Assembly: GCA_024743095.1 (NCBI GenBank)
Contig: JANSXF010000034.1
Location: 1 to 43,489, forward strand
Length of the DNA: 43,489 nucleotides
Source of the DNA: Flavobacteriaceae bacterium
GTDB taxonomy: Bacteria > Bacteroidota > Bacteroidia > Flavobacteriales > Flavobacteriaceae
Reading direction: 5' to 3'
Part shown: one piece after another, positions 40,648 to 43,489 of the stretch
Numbering within the stretch: position 1 is the stretch's first letter
How the letters are laid out: every line of letters begins with the position of its first letter
Notes under the pieces: model-generated
Told to the model about the DNA's origin: nothing
The model's database searches: none
The model's input: only the letters and a program-made list of their open reading frames with translations
Made by a program: the position numbers and the translations under genes

Positions 40648-41715
40648 ATGTCAGATAACAATTCAAAAACCGAAAAGAAAGCAGGTAAAAACAAAAAAAC
40701 AGTGTTTTTTATCAATCTACTTATATTTTTAGTAGCACTAGTTGCCTTGATTTTTGTACTAAAACACTATTTCCATATTGGCGATAAAAACTTTACAAAC
40801 GATGCACAAGTAGAAGCTTATATCAATCCAATAAACACCAGAGTTTCCGCTTATATTAAAGAAATTCGTTTCGAAGAAAACCAGAGAGTAAAAAAAGGCG
40901 ATACGTTGGTGATTTTAGATGATAGCGAAATTAAAGCCAAAGTTTTACAAGCCGAAGCTGCTTATTTAAGTGCTTTAGCTGGTGAAAAAACAGCAAAATC
41001 AACAATTAATACAGTTGCTAACAACACGTCTATTATTGAAGCCAATATTGCTGGTGCAAAATCCAATTTAGAAAATTCTGAAAGAGACTTAAATCGTTTT
41101 GCTGCTTTGTTAAAAGATGAAGCGGTAACCCAACAACAATACGATGGTATAAAAACCAAGTACGATGCTGCAAAAGCAAAATACAATGCATTATTAGGAC
41201 AACGCAAATCGGTAGATTATTCGCTTCGTGAAATGGATGGTAGAATTGAAATGAGCCAAGCAGGAATCAAGCAAGCCGAAGCGGCTTTAGACTTGGCAAA
41301 ACTCAATTTATCTTATACTGTAATTACTGCACCTTACGATGGTTTTATGGGAAGACGTAAAGTAAACGAAGGTCAATTGTTAAACCCTAGTCAGCAAGTA
41401 GCCAGTATTGTAACCGATGATAAAAAATGGGTCATTGCTAACTTTAGAGAAACCCAAATGGAAGACATTACAGTTGGAAAAGAATTGACTATCGAAGTAG
41501 ATGCTTTGGGAGGAAAAGCCTTTAAAGGCAAAGTAAGTTCTATTTCGGCAGCTACAGGCTCTAAATTATCGACCATTCCTGTAGATAATTCTACCGGAAA
41601 TTTTGTGAAAGTACAGCAACGTATTCCGGTTCGTATTGATTTTACCGAAGATAAATCAGAAGAAGATTTAAACAGTTTACGTGTAGGAATGAATGTAAAT
41701 ATTATCGTAGAATAA
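40648..41715 (+). CDS. HlyD/EmrA-family membrane fusion protein
   Basis: The 355-residue product has a single N-terminal membrane anchor (about 18-40) and a biotinyl-lipoyl-like domain split by a coiled-coil hairpin. The first half is VSAYIKEIRFEENQRVKKGDTLVILDDSEIKAKVLQAEAAYL; the second half is ITAPYDGFMGRRKVNEGQLLNPSQQVASIV. It bridges the MFS pump to the TolC channel. It lies 20 bp after the TolC gene and 3 bp before the MFS gene. Confidence 0.92.
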   Translation: MSDNNSKTEKKAGKNKKTVFFINLLIFLVALVALIFVLKHYFHIGDKNFTNDAQVEAYINPINTRVSAYIKEIRFEENQRVKKGDTLVILDDSEIKAKVLQAEAAYLSALAGEKTAKSTINTVANNTSIIEANIAGAKSNLENSERDLNRFAALLKDEAVTQQQYDGIKTKYDAAKAKYNALLGQRKSVDYSLREMDGRIEMSQAGIKQAEAALDLAKLNLSYTVITAPYDGFMGRRKVNEGQLLNPSQQVASIVTDDKKWVIANFRETQMEDITVGKELTIEVDALGGKAFKGKVSSISAATGSKLSTIPVDNSTGNFVKVQQRIPVRIDFTEDKSEEDLNSLRVGMNVNIIVE

Positions 41716-41718
41716 CCA

Positions 41719-43329
41719 ATGTATAACCAAGGCCTTTTTAAAGATTGGGTGCCCAAACCCGCAATGCTATTGCTCATTATTCTATACCTATTTCCGTTAT
41801 TGGTTGTAGGTGGAATTTATACAGCCAATTTTAGCAATATGATGAGTGATTTGGCACTTTATTCTGAGTATCTCTCGTTTGCAAACTATGCTTCCTTTAT
41901 TGGAATGGGTACAGCCTTACCGTATTTGTTACGGTTTAAAATGCGATTTAGAAGCAAAGAGTTGATGATTACCAGTTTGTCGATGATCGCATTGTGTTCA
42001 ATAGCCATTATAAGCACAGATAGTCCGTATGTTATTATTGCAGCAAACTTTGTCATTGGTTTTTTTAAAATCATTGCCATTATTGAGTTTGTACTTCCAC
42101 TATTATTTATTCTAAGTCCAGATGGCGACCGAACCAAATTTTATACAGTATTTTATCCTTTAAGTATTTCAACCGCTCAAATAGGAGGTTATTTCTTTGC
42201 AAAAATTGCCTATAACCTACAATGGGAATCGGTCTATTTGGTAATGGCAATTATAATGCTTGTTTTGGTGCTTATCTCGGTTATTTTTATGCACGACTTA
42301 CGATTTTCAAGAAAACTACCTTTATATCAAATTGATTTATTGAGTATGTTACTTTTTGTAGTGTCCTTTTTCCTATTAACCTATACCTTAGTATTTGCCA
42401 AACAACAAGATTGGTTTGCTTCAAGCTATATACAAGCTTCAACCATTGGCTTTATCATCACTATGATTCTTTTTCTATGGCGACAAAAAGGATTAAAACG
42501 ACCTTATGTTCCGTTAAGTGTTTTTAAAAAGAAAAACTTTATTCAAGGCTTTATTTTATTGATGTGTTTAGGTATGTTTTTAGCTTCGGGTGTTATTCAA
42601 AACACCTTTACGGTTGGTATTCTTGGCTATGATTCGCTCACCAACAACCTATTGAATTACGCAATGGTACCAGGAATTATTATAGGGGCTATTTATGCTA
42701 GAAAGTGGTATGCAAAAAAATGGCCTACCAAATTTTTAATTATTTCAGGAATGATTTTTTACACCTTACACTTTGTAATGATGTATTTTTTAATCAGTCC
42801 AGAAGTAGACATCAACTATTTAATTGTTCCTTCTATATTAAGAGGGATGGGAATGGTTATCCTTTTTATAAGTATTTGGTTTTATGCCTTAGATGGTTTT
42901 GATATGGCAGAAACCTTAGCAGTTGCATCCTTGTCAATTGTAATCCGTTCATTGATAAGTGTAGCATTTGCTGGAGCCATTTACTCTTGGTTGTTTTACA
43001 AATTACAGTTGCAAGGGTTGGAAAACATAGCACATCATTTAGATGCAGTAAACTTATCACAATTTAGAGGTGGTGGACTGGCAATATATGGACGTTCGCG
43101 AATACAAGCTGTACTTACTGCTTCAAAAGCATTGTATGGTTATTCCATTATTGCAGGAATTATTATGATGTTATTTACCTTAGCAATACGTTTTGAAAAC
43201 ACCTATTACCGAAGATTAATATTAGTACGAAAACTGCTTAAAGGCGAATCGATTAAAGGATATAATGCAAGAGTAAGAGGAAATACTGTTGAGTCTATCT
43301 CTTCAGGAGCAGGTGCTGTAGGCGTGTAA
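41719..43329 (+). CDS. MFS exporter of the EmrB-like tripartite system
   Basis: The 536-residue protein has about 14 membrane helices (DHA2-like size). The usual EmrB motifs are weak: the helix 2-3 loop reads YLLRFKMRFRSKELM rather than GxLaDrxGrkx. The Bacteroidota group of EmrB-like MFS proteins paired with HlyD looks like this. The C-terminal tail (about 500-536) is polar. Together with the HlyD and TolC proteins it should export drugs or amphipathic toxins across both membranes. It is the last gene of the cassette and is followed by a terminator. Confidence 0.85.
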   Translation: MYNQGLFKDWVPKPAMLLLIILYLFPLLVVGGIYTANFSNMMSDLALYSEYLSFANYASFIGMGTALPYLLRFKMRFRSKELMITSLSMIALCSIAIISTDSPYVIIAANFVIGFFKIIAIIEFVLPLLFILSPDGDRTKFYTVFYPLSISTAQIGGYFFAKIAYNLQWESVYLVMAIIMLVLVLISVIFMHDLRFSRKLPLYQIDLLSMLLFVVSFFLLTYTLVFAKQQDWFASSYIQASTIGFIITMILFLWRQKGLKRPYVPLSVFKKKNFIQGFILLMCLGMFLASGVIQNTFTVGILGYDSLTNNLLNYAMVPGIIIGAIYARKWYAKKWPTKFLIISGMIFYTLHFVMMYFLISPEVDINYLIVPSILRGMGMVILFISIWFYALDGFDMAETLAVASLSIVIRSLISVAFAGAIYSWLFYKLQLQGLENIAHHLDAVNLSQFRGGGLAIYGRSRIQAVLTASKALYGYSIIAGIIMMLFTLAIRFENTYYRRLILVRKLLKGESIKGYNARVRGNTVESISSGAGAVGV

Positions 43330-43336
43330 AAAAAAC

Positions 43337-43365
43337 ATTGCACAACACTGGTAACCGTTGCACAA
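43337..43365 (+). repeat. Two TTGCACAA copies 20 bp apart at the cassette end
   Basis: TTGCACAA occurs at 43338-43345 and 43358-43365. The reverse complement, within GTTGTGCAAC, occurs at 38561-38570 on the other side of the four-gene efflux cassette. With one mismatch each, the longer 10-base versions form inverted repeats around the cassette. Confidence 0.45.
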
Positions 43366-43396
43366 GCCATTGAAAAGCAAAAAAACGGATTCATAT

Positions 43397-43420
43397 AAGC
43401 CTCTTTACGGGGCTTTTTTT
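43397..43420 (+). terminator. Rho-independent terminator of the efflux cassette
   Basis: The stem AAGCCTC/GGGGCTT (one G-T pair) closes a 5-base loop and runs into seven T residues. It is 68 bp past the MFS stop codon. No gene could be identified in the remaining bases to 43489. Confidence 0.8.
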
Positions 43421-43489
43421 ATGTCGTATCAGAATCGAGGCACCAAATTTCGATGCTTTATGCAAGTCCCGAACAAGTATTGAAGCTCA

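Noticed and set aside
43421..43489. Short open frame of 20 codons and a possible coding start at the right edge
   Set aside because: It is too short to support, and the window ends before any family could be recognised.
1..43489. CRISPR arrays, rRNA genes, complete tRNA genes, replication origin
   Set aside because: No regular spaced repeats, rRNA-like conserved stretches, full cloverleaf sequence or Rep/DnaA-box cluster was seen on reading both strands.

Overview
The window looks like an accessory, horizontally assembled region from the chromosome (or an integrated element) of a member of the Flavobacteriaceae (Bacteroidota). The basis is AT-rich DNA, start codons without Shine-Dalgarno sequences (typically AAAAATG), TAnnTTTG-type -7 boxes, and families typical of that group (DUF3347, Haem_bd, HYC_CC_PP, DUF5676, SHOCT, CopA-CopB fusion oxidase, Bacteroidota-type integrases). 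No rRNA, complete tRNA or CRISPR array was seen.

Layout. (1) 177-10842, all minus strand: a copper/silver detoxification operon. In transcription order it holds a HYC_CC_PP protein, a CusA/CzcA-type RND pump, a TolC channel, a multicopper oxidase fused to a CopB-like barrel, a SHOCT gene broken by a stop codon, a DUF302 protein, a membrane/DUF3347 double-domain ORF, a haem-binding c-type protein and a second DUF3347 protein. No CusB-type adaptor is present. (2) 11107-12439: a GC-richer IS4-family insertion sequence with terminal inverted repeats and a 13-bp direct repeat. It sits between two divergent HYC_CC_PP paralogues, 13 bp before the GTG start of the rightward one. (3) 12453-16726, plus strand: second half of the copper locus, with a CxxC/AraC regulator, a WG-repeat protein, a Met-rich lipoprotein, DUF2933, an HMA chaperone, an intact SHOCT protein, DUF5676 and a lycopene-cyclase-like membrane protein. 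(4) 16739-32103, plus strand: a tightly packed metabolic run. It has two universal stress proteins, type II NADH dehydrogenase, an APC permease, archaeal-type GAPDH, class I aldolase FbaB, a dicarboxylate/amino-acid symporter, phosphofructokinase, D-lactate dehydrogenase, an ATP-cone/PD-(D/E)xK nuclease, a small CCGGH-tailed protein, a beta-CASP RNase-like protein, an archaeal-type AMP/thymidine phosphorylase, PRPP synthetase and two small proteins. (5) 32122-35439: CopB Cu-ATPase and an MFS exporter, with a 14-bp perfect hairpin at the start of the MFS gene. (6) 35466-38436: an intact IntDOT-like integrase and a second, nonsense-broken Xer-type integrase, separated by a putative tRNA 3'-end/terminator remnant. 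(7) 38746-43420: a self-contained drug-efflux cassette (GbsR/MarR regulator, TolC, HlyD/EmrA, MFS) with two matching palindromic operators, flanking inverted TTGTGCAA repeats and a terminator.

How it may work together (inference). Regions 1, 3 and the CopB gene form a full envelope copper defence: oxidation, periplasmic binding, cytosolic chaperone, P-type and RND export. Embedded in it is a bypass set for carbon and energy metabolism that does not rely on enzymes usually sensitive to copper or lack of respiration: a Schiff-base aldolase, an alternative GAPDH, an Fe-S-free NADH dehydrogenase and a fermentative LDH. Next to it is a module that could break down RNA and recover phosphoribose from nucleotides. 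This combined detoxification plus metabolic survival island is the most interesting system in the window.
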